From positions 1 through 9,330 of the forward strand of contig USTO01000025.1 in assembly GCA_900557675.1 (NCBI GenBank): a stretch of 9,330 nt of DNA, written 5' to 3'. A program made the translations under genes and the position numbers. The stretch comes from an uncultured Mollicutes bacterium (GTDB taxonomy: Bacteria; Bacillota_I; Bacilli_A; RF39; UBA660). The notes beneath the pieces were generated by a model. It was not told the DNA's origin, made no database searches, and saw only the letters and a program-made list of their open reading frames with translations. This document shows positions 1 through 6,150 of this stretch, one piece after another; the first letter of the stretch is position 1, and every line of letters begins with the position of its first letter.

Positions 1-462
1 TACGTATTTGTAATGACAGAAAAATGTCATACCAAACTCATAAGTAGCTACTATTTTATCAACCATAGATACGAGCCAACTTTCTAAATACTTGGGTACG
101 TATACAGGCATAAGTGGAAACATATGGGATAGTATTATATCTTTTTCTGTATCATTTAGGTTAAATAACTTTGTTGAATTGTTAAGTGCAGTTTTAGGAT
201 GAATAAAGATGTTGCGATGCTTTTCTTTTGAAGTTGCGTTTATATCTATGAAGTAATCGTGAAGAAGACCGCCACGAGCGACACTTTGGTAATCTAATTT
301 TAGTTTTTTGGCTATTTTGTATGAGAAGTATGCTACTCTTTTAGAGTGAAGCATTCTTGAAATACCGTGATGACGACATTCTTCTAATCTTTTGAATTCT
401 TCACTATCTATAAGTTCAGAAATTAGATTTTGAAATTCACGATCATTTTCTTTTATAGTCAT
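1..462 (-). CDS. HD-domain phosphohydrolase, C-terminus cut off by window edge
   Basis: Only the first 154 residues are present and the reading frame is open to the window edge. The translation carries the metal-binding pattern of the HD superfamily in the right order: H39 (LHSKRVA), the HD pair H68-D69 (GGLLHDY), H88 (FIHPK), H113 (LSHMF) and D135 (SMVDKIV). Two extra histidines between the HD pair and the last Asp are typical of binuclear-metal HD enzymes, which hydrolyse phosphoester or nucleotide substrates in the cytoplasm; the substrate cannot be told from sequence. ATG at 462 is preceded by a weak purine-rich site (AAAGAAAG). It lies 56 bases after the 138-residue gene in the same direction, with no terminator between them, so co-transcription is likely. 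The family call is firm; the specific enzyme is not identified. Confidence 0.85.
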   Translation of the reverse strand, partial: MTIKENDREFQNLISELIDSEEFKRLEECRHHGISRMLHSKRVAYFSYKIAKKLKLDYQSVARGGLLHDYFIDINATSKEKHRNIFIHPKTALNNSTKLFNLNDTEKDIILSHMFPLMPVYVPKYLESWLVSMVDKIVATYEFGMTFFCHYKYV

Positions 463-518
463 TTTAACACTTCTTTCTTTTTATTTTTTTCATAAAAAAT
501 AGAATAACTAAAGTTACC

Positions 519-935
519 CTACTTTTCCATCATGTTTAGAAGATTTATTTTAAACATATCTTTATCAGCGTGTGATTTTGATACCATTACACCTTTATAA
601 GTTGTTAACTCTTTTTGGTGTCCTTCGTTTAATATTTCTTCTGGAGTTATTGTATCTAGCATAACTATTTTTTGATTTTTATATACAGAATAGTGAAGAA
701 CGATATCTCCGTGTACTTTTGAGAACATTACATCTGTTGGTAACTTTAATTCATATTTATCTATTTTTTCTTTGGTGTTTTTTGATACTATTACTCCTTT
801 AAATTCTCCTTCACGGAGTGATGGATAATATTCGAATATTAGTTTCTTATAAGCAAGCATATTGTATTTTTTTACTGCTCTTTCTTTCTTTCTGAATTCG
901 TTTTCATTTAGATACTCCATTACATAATTTTTCAT
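519..935 (-). CDS. Uncharacterised 138-residue protein with duplicated KGV(I/M)VSK motif
   Basis: I do not recognise this family. The gene is well supported: ATG with a strong Shine-Dalgarno (AAGGGGGGAT, about 6 bases upstream), a near-consensus promoter (981-1009), and a TAG stop. The N-terminal 35 residues are charged and probably helical (NENEFRKKERAVKK). A heptad-length motif occurs twice, KGVIVSK at residues 46-52 and KGVMVSK at 114-120. Each copy is followed by a charged stretch and then an alternating hydrophobic strand (KYELKL; MFKINL), suggesting two copies of a small beta-rich unit. Between them lies a strand-rich segment ending in a TPEEIL turn near residue 98. There is no signal peptide, membrane segment or catalytic signature, so it is probably cytosolic. 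It follows the prepilin peptidase gene but has its own promoter, and it precedes the HD-domain gene, with which it probably forms an operon. Confidence 0.85.
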   Translation of the reverse strand: MKNYVMEYLNENEFRKKERAVKKYNMLAYKKLIFEYYPSLREGEFKGVIVSKNTKEKIDKYELKLPTDVMFSKVHGDIVLHYSVYKNQKIVMLDTITPEEILNEGHQKELTTYKGVMVSKSHADKDMFKINLLNMMEK

Positions 936-980
936 ATATAATCCCCCCTTATATATTTTGTATCAACCAAATGTACATTA

Positions 981-1009
981 ATTATACCATATTTTCACGG
1001 TTTTGTCAA
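981..1009 (-). promoter_or_regulatory. Near-perfect sigma-A promoter overlapping the prepilin peptidase stop codon
   Basis: Read on the minus strand, TTGACA (1004-1009), a 17-base spacer and TATAAT (981-986) match the housekeeping consensus exactly, and a TG two bases upstream of TATAAT adds an extended -10. The TGA stop of the upstream gene (1006-1008) lies inside the -35 box. The start point would be near 974, giving a leader of about 40 bases before the ATG at 935. This predicts strong constitutive expression of the 138-residue protein and the HD-domain gene, independent of the pilus operon. Confidence 0.85.
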
Positions 1010-1773
1010 ATTTGGATGATAAAATTTATTATTTCTGTGAAAGTAACTCCTGATATATTCATTAAAATTGCTGACATACATAGAAAGGGACCGAAGGGGA
1101 TAAGATTATCCTTACTACTAAATAGAACGTATATTGCAATGGGAAATGCTATGAATGTTGCAAGAAAGATTGTTAATACGGCTATTGGGTATCCTAAAAC
1201 AAGTCCAAAGAGAAACATTAGTTTTATATCTCCGCCACCAAGTGATTCTTTTTTAAAGAGTGCGTCACCTACTAATTTAACAGCGTACATTGTTAAAAAT
1301 GATAAACAACCATAACCGATGTGTTCAAAGGTAGGAAATAGTCCTATGGAAAATATCATCGTTATTATTATTAGAATTACTCCCGTTATTAGTACTTCAT
1401 CTAATATTATCATATACTCTATATCACTTATTATTACTGTGATTAAAGTTGATATAAAAATTAGAGATATTATTCCTTGTAAGGTAAGTCCAAAAACATG
1501 ATAATTCACAGCATACAGGATACCTGTTATTATTTCAACAAGAAGATAACTTACGGGAAGACGATGATGGCAATGGTGGCATTTTCCTTTAAAGGAAATA
1601 TAGGATACGATTGGGATTAGTTCATACCAGGATAATTTATGATTACAATAAGTACAGTGAGATGGTGGAGATATTATTGATTGTCCAGTTGAGAGTCTAG
1701 TTGCTACAACGTGGAAAAATGATGCCATAATGGCTCCAAAAATGAAGTATATTATTATAAATACTATGTCCAT
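1006..1773 (-). CDS. pilD: Prepilin peptidase / N-methyltransferase (PilD/ComC, family A24A)
   Basis: This is an integral-membrane aspartic protease that cleaves the leader of type IV prepilins or competence pseudopilins and, in full-length members, N-methylates the new N-terminus. The 255 residues have the bacterial layout: an N-terminal hydrophobic helix, a cytoplasmic domain with two zinc CxxC pairs (C40/C43 and C65/C68) and the WYELIPIVSY segment, then several membrane helices carrying the protease. The catalytic aspartates are visible in SDIEYMIILDE (D117, with D125 matching the second Asp of the family motif; the usual Pro before it is Leu) and in LGGGDIKL (D182, the GxGD signature). 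IPFGPFL near residue 225 is also typical. The ATG at 1773 lies 3 bases after the PilC-like stop, so the two are co-transcribed and probably translationally coupled. ComC would be the equivalent name in competence systems. Confidence 0.93.
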   Translation of the reverse strand: MDIVFIIIYFIFGAIMASFFHVVATRLSTGQSIISPPSHCTYCNHKLSWYELIPIVSYISFKGKCHHCHHRLPVSYLLVEIITGILYAVNYHVFGLTLQGIISLIFISTLITVIISDIEYMIILDEVLITGVILIIITMIFSIGLFPTFEHIGYGCLSFLTMYAVKLVGDALFKKESLGGGDIKLMFLFGLVLGYPIAVLTIFLATFIAFPIAIYVLFSSKDNLIPFGPFLCMSAILMNISGVTFTEIINFIIQI

Positions 1774-1776
1774 AGT

Positions 1777-3078
1777 TTACACCATTTCCTTATATATACT
1801 AAACATTGGAAGAACGACAGCTAAAAGTATTACTCCAACTATTATAGCAAGAAGTATTATCATAATTGGTTCAATTAGGCTTTTTAATCTTGTTATAATA
1901 TTTGTTTGTTCTTCACTATAATATTTGGATACGTGTTCCATCATAGGGCCGAGTTTACCGGTTTTTTCTCCTGTTAATAACATCTCATAGGCTGGAACGG
2001 GGAATGCCCATTGGCCTTTAAAGGCTGGAGCAAGACCAGCTCCATTACTTAGATTTAAAACAGCATTTTTTATCATCTTTTTATATATTTCATTATTGCT
2101 TACTTTTCCTAGTATCTCCATACTATCAGTTATAAAGACGTCATATTTTAAAAGTGATGCAAAAGTTGAGGTAAATATTACTAGTTCATTATATATTATG
2201 ATTTCTTTTATAACTGGTATGTGCATAAGAGTATATTGAACCGCGTAGCGAAATGATGTTATATTTTTATACATTACATTTAGAAATAGTACAACTGCAA
2301 TTATACCAAAAAGTATTATGAATTTATATGCCACAACGAAGTCACTAAATGCAACTACAGCTTTGGTTAATTTTGGTAATTCACTGTTTAATTGCCCATA
2401 CATATCTGTAAATTCAGGAACGATATACATAATAACGAAGGCCAGAATACAGACGGCAAATATTAGTATTACCGTTGGGTATGTTAAAGCACTGATAATC
2501 TGCTTCCTATTTGTATCTTTTCTCTTATAGTATTCGGCCATTTCATCTAATACCTCTGTTAAATTTCCGGTAAGCTCACTTGTTTGGGCCATGTTTATTA
2601 GCATTTTAGGGAAGACTTTCCCTTCATTAGCAAGGCATTTACTAAATGGTACCCCCTTATTTAGTTCATACACTATTTTAGAGAATACTTTTTGGGTATT
2701 TTTCTTCTTTGTTTGTCTACTTAGTATAGCCATTGCATCTGTTAATGGGATGCCGGACTTAATATAAGTTGAAAGTTGAGTTAAGAAGAAAACTAATTCT
2801 CCGGTTTTCATTGGTTTAGACGTACCACCTATTCTGACGGTGCTAGCTAATTTATCTTCTTTGATTTTGATTATTTGAAAACCGTTTGACAGCAAATAGT
2901 TTTTGGCATCTTCTAAAGAACTTGCTTCTACTGTGTCATTAATTACTTTACCTGCCTTACCTCTGGCTTTATAAGTAAAAGTCTTATTTTTTTCCTCTAC
3001 TATTGGTACTACTTTGGGCTTATCCATATTAACAATATTCCCTTGGTTAGGGGTGTTGGTTTGTACATTATTATTCAT
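1777..3078 (-). CDS. pilC: Type IV pilus / type II secretion inner-membrane platform protein (PilC/GspF/ComGB)
   Basis: This polytopic platform protein connects the cytoplasmic assembly ATPase to pilin polymerisation. The 433 residues (family usual about 400) show an Asn/Gln-rich disordered start (1-30), the short N-terminal domain TFTYKARGKAGKV (33-45) seen in PilC proteins, and two T2SSF domains. The first (about 93-222) includes LTQLSTYIKSGIPL and AQTSELTGNL. The second (about 297-426) includes TSTFASLLKYDV and LLTGEKTGKLGPMM. Membrane helices lie near 202-222, 252-270 and 405-424. The start ATG follows GAGGGAG with a 4-base spacer. It is the first gene of a two-gene unit with the prepilin peptidase. 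No assembly ATPase (PilB/ComGA) or pilin gene lies in the window, which is unusual because these normally flank it. PilC-like versus ComGB-like cannot be separated here. Confidence 0.93.
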   Translation of the reverse strand: MNNNVQTNTPNQGNIVNMDKPKVVPIVEEKNKTFTYKARGKAGKVINDTVEASSLEDAKNYLLSNGFQIIKIKEDKLASTVRIGGTSKPMKTGELVFFLTQLSTYIKSGIPLTDAMAILSRQTKKKNTQKVFSKIVYELNKGVPFSKCLANEGKVFPKMLINMAQTSELTGNLTEVLDEMAEYYKRKDTNRKQIISALTYPTVILIFAVCILAFVIMYIVPEFTDMYGQLNSELPKLTKAVVAFSDFVVAYKFIILFGIIAVVLFLNVMYKNITSFRYAVQYTLMHIPVIKEIIIYNELVIFTSTFASLLKYDVFITDSMEILGKVSNNEIYKKMIKNAVLNLSNGAGLAPAFKGQWAFPVPAYEMLLTGEKTGKLGPMMEHVSKYYSEEQTNIITRLKSLIEPIMIILLAIIVGVILLAVVLPMFSIYKEMV

Positions 3079-3110
3079 TTTTCTCCCTCACTATCTTTAT
3101 CTATATGTTT

Positions 3111-3139
3111 ATTGTATCATATTTTAAATATTGATAAAA
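3111..3139 (-). promoter_or_regulatory. Probable extended -10 promoter of the pilC-pilD operon
   Basis: On the minus strand TGATACAAT (TACAAT at 3111-3116, TGA at 3117-3119) is an extended -10 element. The hexamer 17 bases upstream, TTTTAT (3134-3139), is a poor -35, consistent with reliance on the extended -10. The start would fall near 3104, leaving a leader of about 25 bases that contains the GAGGGAG ribosome site. The promoter lies between the TnpB element's right end and pilC, so the insertion has not removed it. Confidence 0.5.
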
Positions 3140-3213
3140 GGGTTTTTGAATATTTTTTGAAAATTCCCTATAAGGGTGTTAATAAGAAGTATTGAATGAC
3201 TAAATAGCTATAT

Positions 3214-3301
3214 GGATTTTCTGCTTCATAGAAATTATTTATAATTTCGTCCACAGACATAAATTCCGATAGGTGCTACCGTACATATTTTATATTATTA
3301 A
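3214..3301 (-). ncRNA. Putative omega-RNA (reRNA) scaffold at the tnpB right end
   Basis: Directly after the tnpB stop, the minus strand carries landmarks that recur at the right ends of IS605-group tnpB elements: a GGTAGCACC stretch (3272-3280), GTGGAC (3249-3254), a hairpin GAAATTA-TAAA-TAATTTC (3231-3248, 7 bp) and GAAGCAG (3221-3227) followed by AAAATCC. In this family TnpB processes and binds an RNA spanning the 3' end of its own gene and the right end; the bases beyond the element act as guide. The guide here would begin near 3213 and read ATATAGCTATTTAGTC (3213 down to 3198). The 5' end of the RNA probably lies inside tnpB. The exact end is inferred from remembered family features, not from an alignment. 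Confidence 0.6.
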
Positions 3302-4447
3302 TTATGGGAACTGGTCTTTTAAATAGAGTTTTAGTCCCTCAAACATTATATTAATGCTAGCATTAATATCTCTATCAAGAGTATTTTGACAATAACTGCA
3401 TTCATACACTCTTTTATTTAAGTCTTTATACTCTTTGGCTCTGTTTTCACAAATGCTACATAATTGGCTTGATGGGTAATATGCTTTTATTTTATAGAGA
3501 TATTTACCTTTTTCTTTGGATTTATATTCTAGTTCTCTTATTATTTCACTGAATGTTGCATCTGTTATATTCTTTGATAGGTTACTATCTTTGTTCATTA
3601 TCATTTTCTTTGTGGTTAAAGTTTCTGTAACTATGATATCATAATTATCGGTTATTTCCTTAGTTATTTTGTGAGTTGTATATTTTCGGGCATTTCTGAG
3701 TTTGGCATAAAGAATATTTAATCTATTTATATTTTTATAATAATTTTTACTGCCTTTTTGTTTCTTAGAGAGTTTGTATTGTTCTCTTTTTATTTTGGTT
3801 TCATATTGATTTATATATTTATTATTGGTATATACTAGGCCGTCTGAGGTTGTTACTAGTTTTTTTATACCTATATCAAGGCCGATAATGGTGTTTGGGT
3901 TTACTTTTGGGAAATTTGGGATGTTGCAAAGAATGATGATATAATATTTACCTGTTTGTTCTCTGGTAATGGTAACATTTTTTATTTCACCAATTACTTT
4001 GAGTTTATTCTTATAGCCTCGTATTTTTAGAGAACCAATTTGTGGTAATTCAAGAGTTTGATTGGGCAAATTTGGAATTATATTACATTTTTTGACTTTT
4101 AAATCTTTATTATAAGTATAGGATGCAGGAATTGTATAGCTATTTTTTTCATACTTGCTTTTGTATTTTATAGTACTTATTCCCTTATATTGATTTTTTT
4201 TATGGTTATCGTCTAATCTATAAAGAACCTTTTTAATAAGATTTTTTTCTGTTTGTTCTAGAAATGGATACTTATGTAGTAATTCTTTTTCGCAATCATT
4301 GTAATTGTTATAGACTGATTTATAACCTTGGATTGTAATTTTGTTTGCATAATAGTTATATATGAAACGTAAATTACCGAATGTTTGATTTATTGTATTT
4401 TTTTGATTGTTAGTTGGATATAATCTAAATTTGTATGCTTTATACAT
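3302..4447 (-). CDS. tnpB: TnpB RNA-guided nuclease of IS200/IS605-group element, intact
   Basis: This is the RuvC-type endonuclease ancestral to Cas12, guided by RNA from its own right end; it favours retention of the element by cutting sites from which it has been lost. The 381 residues (numbering from the ATG at 4447) open with the usual MYKAYKFRLYPTNNQK. The catalytic triad looks intact: D191 in IIGLDIGIKKL, E276 in IIVTETLTT, and the LDRDINASINI motif near 357-367 with D358 and D360. A four-cysteine zinc ribbon lies between (CSIC 330-333, CSYC 350-353). A GTG three codons earlier (4456) is possible, but it lies within the ribosome site AGGGGGTGAT, so the ATG is chosen. Length is normal for the family, with no frameshift. 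It has its own promoter (4506-4535). A domesticated role cannot be excluded, but the retained triad argues for an active nuclease. Confidence 0.93.
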   Translation of the reverse strand: MYKAYKFRLYPTNNQKNTINQTFGNLRFIYNYYANKITIQGYKSVYNNYNDCEKELLHKYPFLEQTEKNLIKKVLYRLDDNHKKNQYKGISTIKYKSKYEKNSYTIPASYTYNKDLKVKKCNIIPNLPNQTLELPQIGSLKIRGYKNKLKVIGEIKNVTITREQTGKYYIIILCNIPNFPKVNPNTIIGLDIGIKKLVTTSDGLVYTNNKYINQYETKIKREQYKLSKKQKGSKNYYKNINRLNILYAKLRNARKYTTHKITKEITDNYDIIVTETLTTKKMIMNKDSNLSKNITDATFSEIIRELEYKSKEKGKYLYKIKAYYPSSQLCSICENRAKEYKDLNKRVYECSYCQNTLDRDINASINIMFEGLKLYLKDQFP

Positions 4448-4451
4448 TTTT

Positions 4452-4461
4452 ATCACCCCCT
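4452..4461 (-). promoter_or_regulatory. Ribosome binding site that decides the tnpB start
   Basis: AGGGGGTGAT sits 4 bases before the ATG at 4447. The alternative GTG at 4456 overlaps this site and would have no ribosome site of its own, so initiation at the ATG is preferred. Confidence 0.7.
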
Positions 4462-4480
4462 ATAATGGTTTATTTTTTTT

Positions 4481-4499
4481 GAAGTTGCCGGTCAAGTTC
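4481..4499 (-). repeat. Imperfect hairpin at the tnpB left end
   Basis: GAACTTG-ACCGG-CAACTTC (minus strand) pairs as a 7-position stem with one C:C mismatch in the middle and a 5-base loop. Imperfect subterminal hairpins of this sort are the transposase recognition structures of IS200/IS605 ends. It lies about 35 bases upstream of the tnpB ATG. It would also form at the very 5' end of the predicted tnpB transcript, so a role as an mRNA leader hairpin is an alternative. Confidence 0.45.
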
Positions 4500-4505
4500 A
4501 TTTGC

Positions 4506-4535
4506 ATTTTATCACACTATTATTAATTGTGTCAA
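4506..4535 (-). promoter_or_regulatory. Probable sigma-A promoter for tnpB
   Basis: On the minus strand TTGACA (4530-4535), an 18-base spacer and TAAAAT (4506-4511) with an upstream TGA (extended -10) form a good housekeeping promoter. Transcription would begin near 4499, at the start of the left-end hairpin. Whether the promoter is inside the element or supplied by the host flank depends on the exact left boundary. Confidence 0.7.
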
Positions 4536-5043
4536 GTGTTTTTTTGTTATTTTTTTGATATTTATAATACTTAATTTTAATACAATAGATAATATCATAC
4601 ATCTATATTATTTGGTTATATTTTTAATAATGGAATTAGCATAGATAATATAAGGAATAGTAAGATATTGGAAGAAAAATAGTGATTTTTTTTATACATT
4701 TATATTATTGAAAAATAGTGCGTATATTTTTTTGAAGATAGTCAAAAAAACTAGGTTTTATTTTTTGGGCTTTCATACTTGAAAAACTTCAATAAGACCT
4801 AGTTATTAATTGAAAATTGTTTATGACTTAGTTTTTATTTTTTTTATACATATTATTGCTTTTTATATTGTTTATATTCGAAATGGAACTTGTATCATAT
4901 ACTACCTTTTATAACTTTTTTTGATATTTAATTTTGATTATTATTGTTAGGCATTGATGTTGGGTATTATTATTAAATATTTATTCTTGGATATTGGATT
5001 AAAGAAATTGAAGAAAGAAAAGTTTTTTCTTTAAAAGATATAT
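4536..5043. other. AT-rich intergenic stretch with no supported gene
   Basis: About 500 bases between the tnpB promoter and the ylmC/ymxH-like stop hold no convincing gene on either strand. Visible items are the long stem-loop at 4749-4804 with a related third arm (4821-4833), an 11-base direct repeat GAAAAATAGTG (4674-4684 and 4710-4720), and an A/T-only-like hairpin AAAGAAAA/TTTTCTTT (5014-5032) just after the upstream gene, which could be a weak first terminator. A 25-codon plus-strand frame (4957-5034) lacks a ribosome site. The length of the gap suggests either decayed sequence or an unrecognised RNA. Confidence 0.6.
4744..4804 (-). terminator. Long stem-loop with U-run, probable terminator of the sigG unit
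   Basis: Two 14-base arms, AACTAGGTTTTATT (4749-4762) and AATAAGACCTAGTT (4791-4804), are complementary at 13 positions, with a G-U wobble at the other on the plus strand (an A-C mismatch on the minus strand). The 28-base loop contains a smaller hairpin TTTCA-TACT-TGAAA (4771-4784). On the minus strand the stem runs straight into seven Ts (4744-4750), the form of an intrinsic terminator for transcription from sigG and the ylmC/ymxH-like gene. It is about 240 bases past the last stop codon, which is far. A third arm on the plus strand (4821-4833, then a T-run) makes a second reading possible. Confidence 0.55.
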
Positions 5044-5295
5044 TTATATTCCAAAATTTTCTTTTTTATTATATGTAGAAGGACCGATGAGGATTATATC
5101 ATCCCCTATTTTTATTATTTGATTCCATTTTACTTCGTATTCTTCTTTAATGGAAAATTTTTTGCGAGTTTTTTCTTCGAGAAGAAGGGATTTTATTTGG
5201 CCATCTTCACTTACTATCACATCTATAATAGTGCCTATTTTTTTGCCAGTATCGATATTTATTATTTCTTTTTTCTGGATTTCTGATAAGTACAT
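5044..5295 (-). CDS. ylmC: YlmC/YmxH-family PRC-barrel sporulation-associated protein
   Basis: The 83-residue protein is a single PRC-barrel-like beta domain of the YlmC/YmxH type: MYLSEIQKKEIINIDTGKKI at the start, then GTIIDVIVSEDGQIKSLLLEE (residues 21-41), the usual opening of this small family, followed by a WNQIIKIGDDIILI strand pair near 57-70. Such proteins are common in spore formers; the molecular function is not established. The ATG follows AGGTGA with a 4-base spacer. It lies 21 bases after sigG in the same direction, and in Bacillus subtilis ylmC also lies just downstream of sigG, which supports the assignment and co-expression in the forespore. No membrane segment or signal peptide is visible. 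The gene name is by family and context. Confidence 0.85.
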   Translation of the reverse strand: MYLSEIQKKEIINIDTGKKIGTIIDVIVSEDGQIKSLLLEEKTRKKFSIKEEYEVKWNQIIKIGDDIILIGPSTYNKKENFGI

Positions 5296-5316
5296 AGTAT
5301 CACCTATTTAAGTATA

Positions 5317-6090
5317 TTACTTTATATTCTTTCTTAGGACTTTTATGGAATTATTTTCTATTCTTGATATTTGGGCTTGGGATATTCCTAGTTCGCTAGC
5401 AAGTTCCATTTGGGTTTTGCCTACTATATATCTTTCATTTAGGATATGGATTTCTCTATCTTTTAGTTTATCCATTGCTTTATTTAGAGCAAGGTGATAA
5501 TCGAGATCGTAGTCTTTTTCTTTTTCTTTTAGTTGATCGTAAAGATAGATAGTGTCCCCGCCGTCGTTGTATATTGGTTCATACATACTAACGGGTTCCC
5601 GTAGGGCCTCAAGGGCACTTGTGACTTCGTATTCGGTAACATCAAGGGCTGCTGCTATGTCTTTGTCAGGCATCTCTTTGCCAGTGGTGAGGATGTGTTC
5701 ATTTTTTAGTTTTAGGGCCTTGTAAGCGATATCTTTGAGACTGCGGGAAATTCTTAGGGAGGAGTTATCGCGAAGGTAGCGTTTTATTTCGCCACAAATC
5801 ATTGGACAGGCATAAGTTGAGAGTTTTACATCGTAATTGGTGTTGAAATTGTCAATGGCTTTGACGAGGCCGAGGCAACCTACTTGGAAGAGGTCATCAA
5901 GGTTATCTACTTTCCCATAGAATTTTTTGAGACAGCTTAGTACTAGTTTGAGGTTGCCATTTATGAGATCCTCACGGGCAAATGGGTCACCTTCTTTGAT
6001 TTTTTGGAAGAGGTTTTTGGTCTCTTCATCAGTTAATACTTTTATATTTGATGTGTTTAGATTGCTTATTTCTACTTTATTTCGTGCCAT
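5317..6090 (-). CDS. sigG: RNA polymerase sporulation sigma factor SigG
   Basis: SigG directs late forespore transcription. The 257 residues are full length and contain region 2 with DLFQVGCLGLVKAIDNF (66-82, core binding) and KLSTYACPMICGEIKRYLRD (89-108, -10 recognition), region 3 with SLRISRSLKDIAYKAL (111-126), the YEPIYNDGGDTIYLYDQ linker (170-186), and a region 4 helix-turn-helix GKTQMELASELGISQAQISR (224-243, -35 recognition). The start ARNKVEI with NTSNIKVL is characteristic of SigG rather than SigF or SigB. The ATG follows AAAGGAGA with a 4-base spacer. A strong terminator 60 bases upstream means the promoter must lie in that gap. Upstream genes are recD2 and a small peptide gene, not spoIIGA-sigE as in B. 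subtilis. The ylmC/ymxH-like gene follows. Confidence 0.96.
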   Translation of the reverse strand: MARNKVEISNLNTSNIKVLTDEETKNLFQKIKEGDPFAREDLINGNLKLVLSCLKKFYGKVDNLDDLFQVGCLGLVKAIDNFNTNYDVKLSTYACPMICGEIKRYLRDNSSLRISRSLKDIAYKALKLKNEHILTTGKEMPDKDIAAALDVTEYEVTSALEALREPVSMYEPIYNDGGDTIYLYDQLKEKEKDYDLDYHLALNKAMDKLKDREIHILNERYIVGKTQMELASELGISQAQISRIENNSIKVLRKNIK

Positions 6091-6107
6091 ATTTTCTCCT
6101 TTCTTTT

Positions 6108-6137
6108 TATTTTGTTATTGAAAGTTATTTTTTATAC
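6108..6137 (-). promoter_or_regulatory. Weak candidate forespore (sigma-F/G type) promoter of sigG
   Basis: On the minus strand GTATA (6133-6137) is followed after 18 bases by CAAAATA (6108-6114). The first matches the forespore -35 (GYATR) and the second differs from the SigG -10 pattern CATNNTA at one position. SigG autoregulation and SigF dependence are known in B. subtilis. Against it, the start point would fall at about 6100, almost on the ribosome site, and the region is AT-rich enough for chance matches. A TATAAA just upstream could be a sigma-A -10 instead. Confidence 0.25.
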
Positions 6138-6150
6138 AGATGGTTAAGGT

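Larger units (their letters stand above)
3214..4510 (-). mobile_element. TnpB-only IS200/IS605-group (IS1341-like) insertion element
   Basis: The element comprises a complete tnpB, a left-end imperfect hairpin (4481-4499) upstream of it and a structured right end (3214-3300) downstream. No tnpA (Y1 transposase) is present within the window, so movement would need a transposase in trans, as for IS1341-type elements. Boundaries are approximate: the right limit follows the GAAGCAG-containing end by homology to related elements, and the left limit is set only by the hairpin. The element is visibly more AT-rich than recD2 or sigG. It occupies an intergenic position and interrupts no recognisable gene. 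Confidence 0.7.

Noticed and set aside
3165..3180. Short palindrome CCCTATAAGGG between the TnpB element and pilC, considered as a terminator or operator.
   Set aside because: The stem is only 4 bp with a 3-base loop and has no T-run on either strand.
4674..4720. Two copies of GAAAAATAGTG 36 bases apart, considered as the start of a CRISPR-like array.
   Set aside because: Only two short AT-rich copies, no third unit, no spacer regularity and no cas genes.
4957..5034. Plus-strand 25-codon frame beginning MLGIIIKYLFLDIGL with a lysine-rich tail, resembling a type I toxin peptide.
   Set aside because: No ribosome binding site or clear promoter, very AT-rich composition that favours such peptides by chance, and no recognisable antisense RNA pairing.
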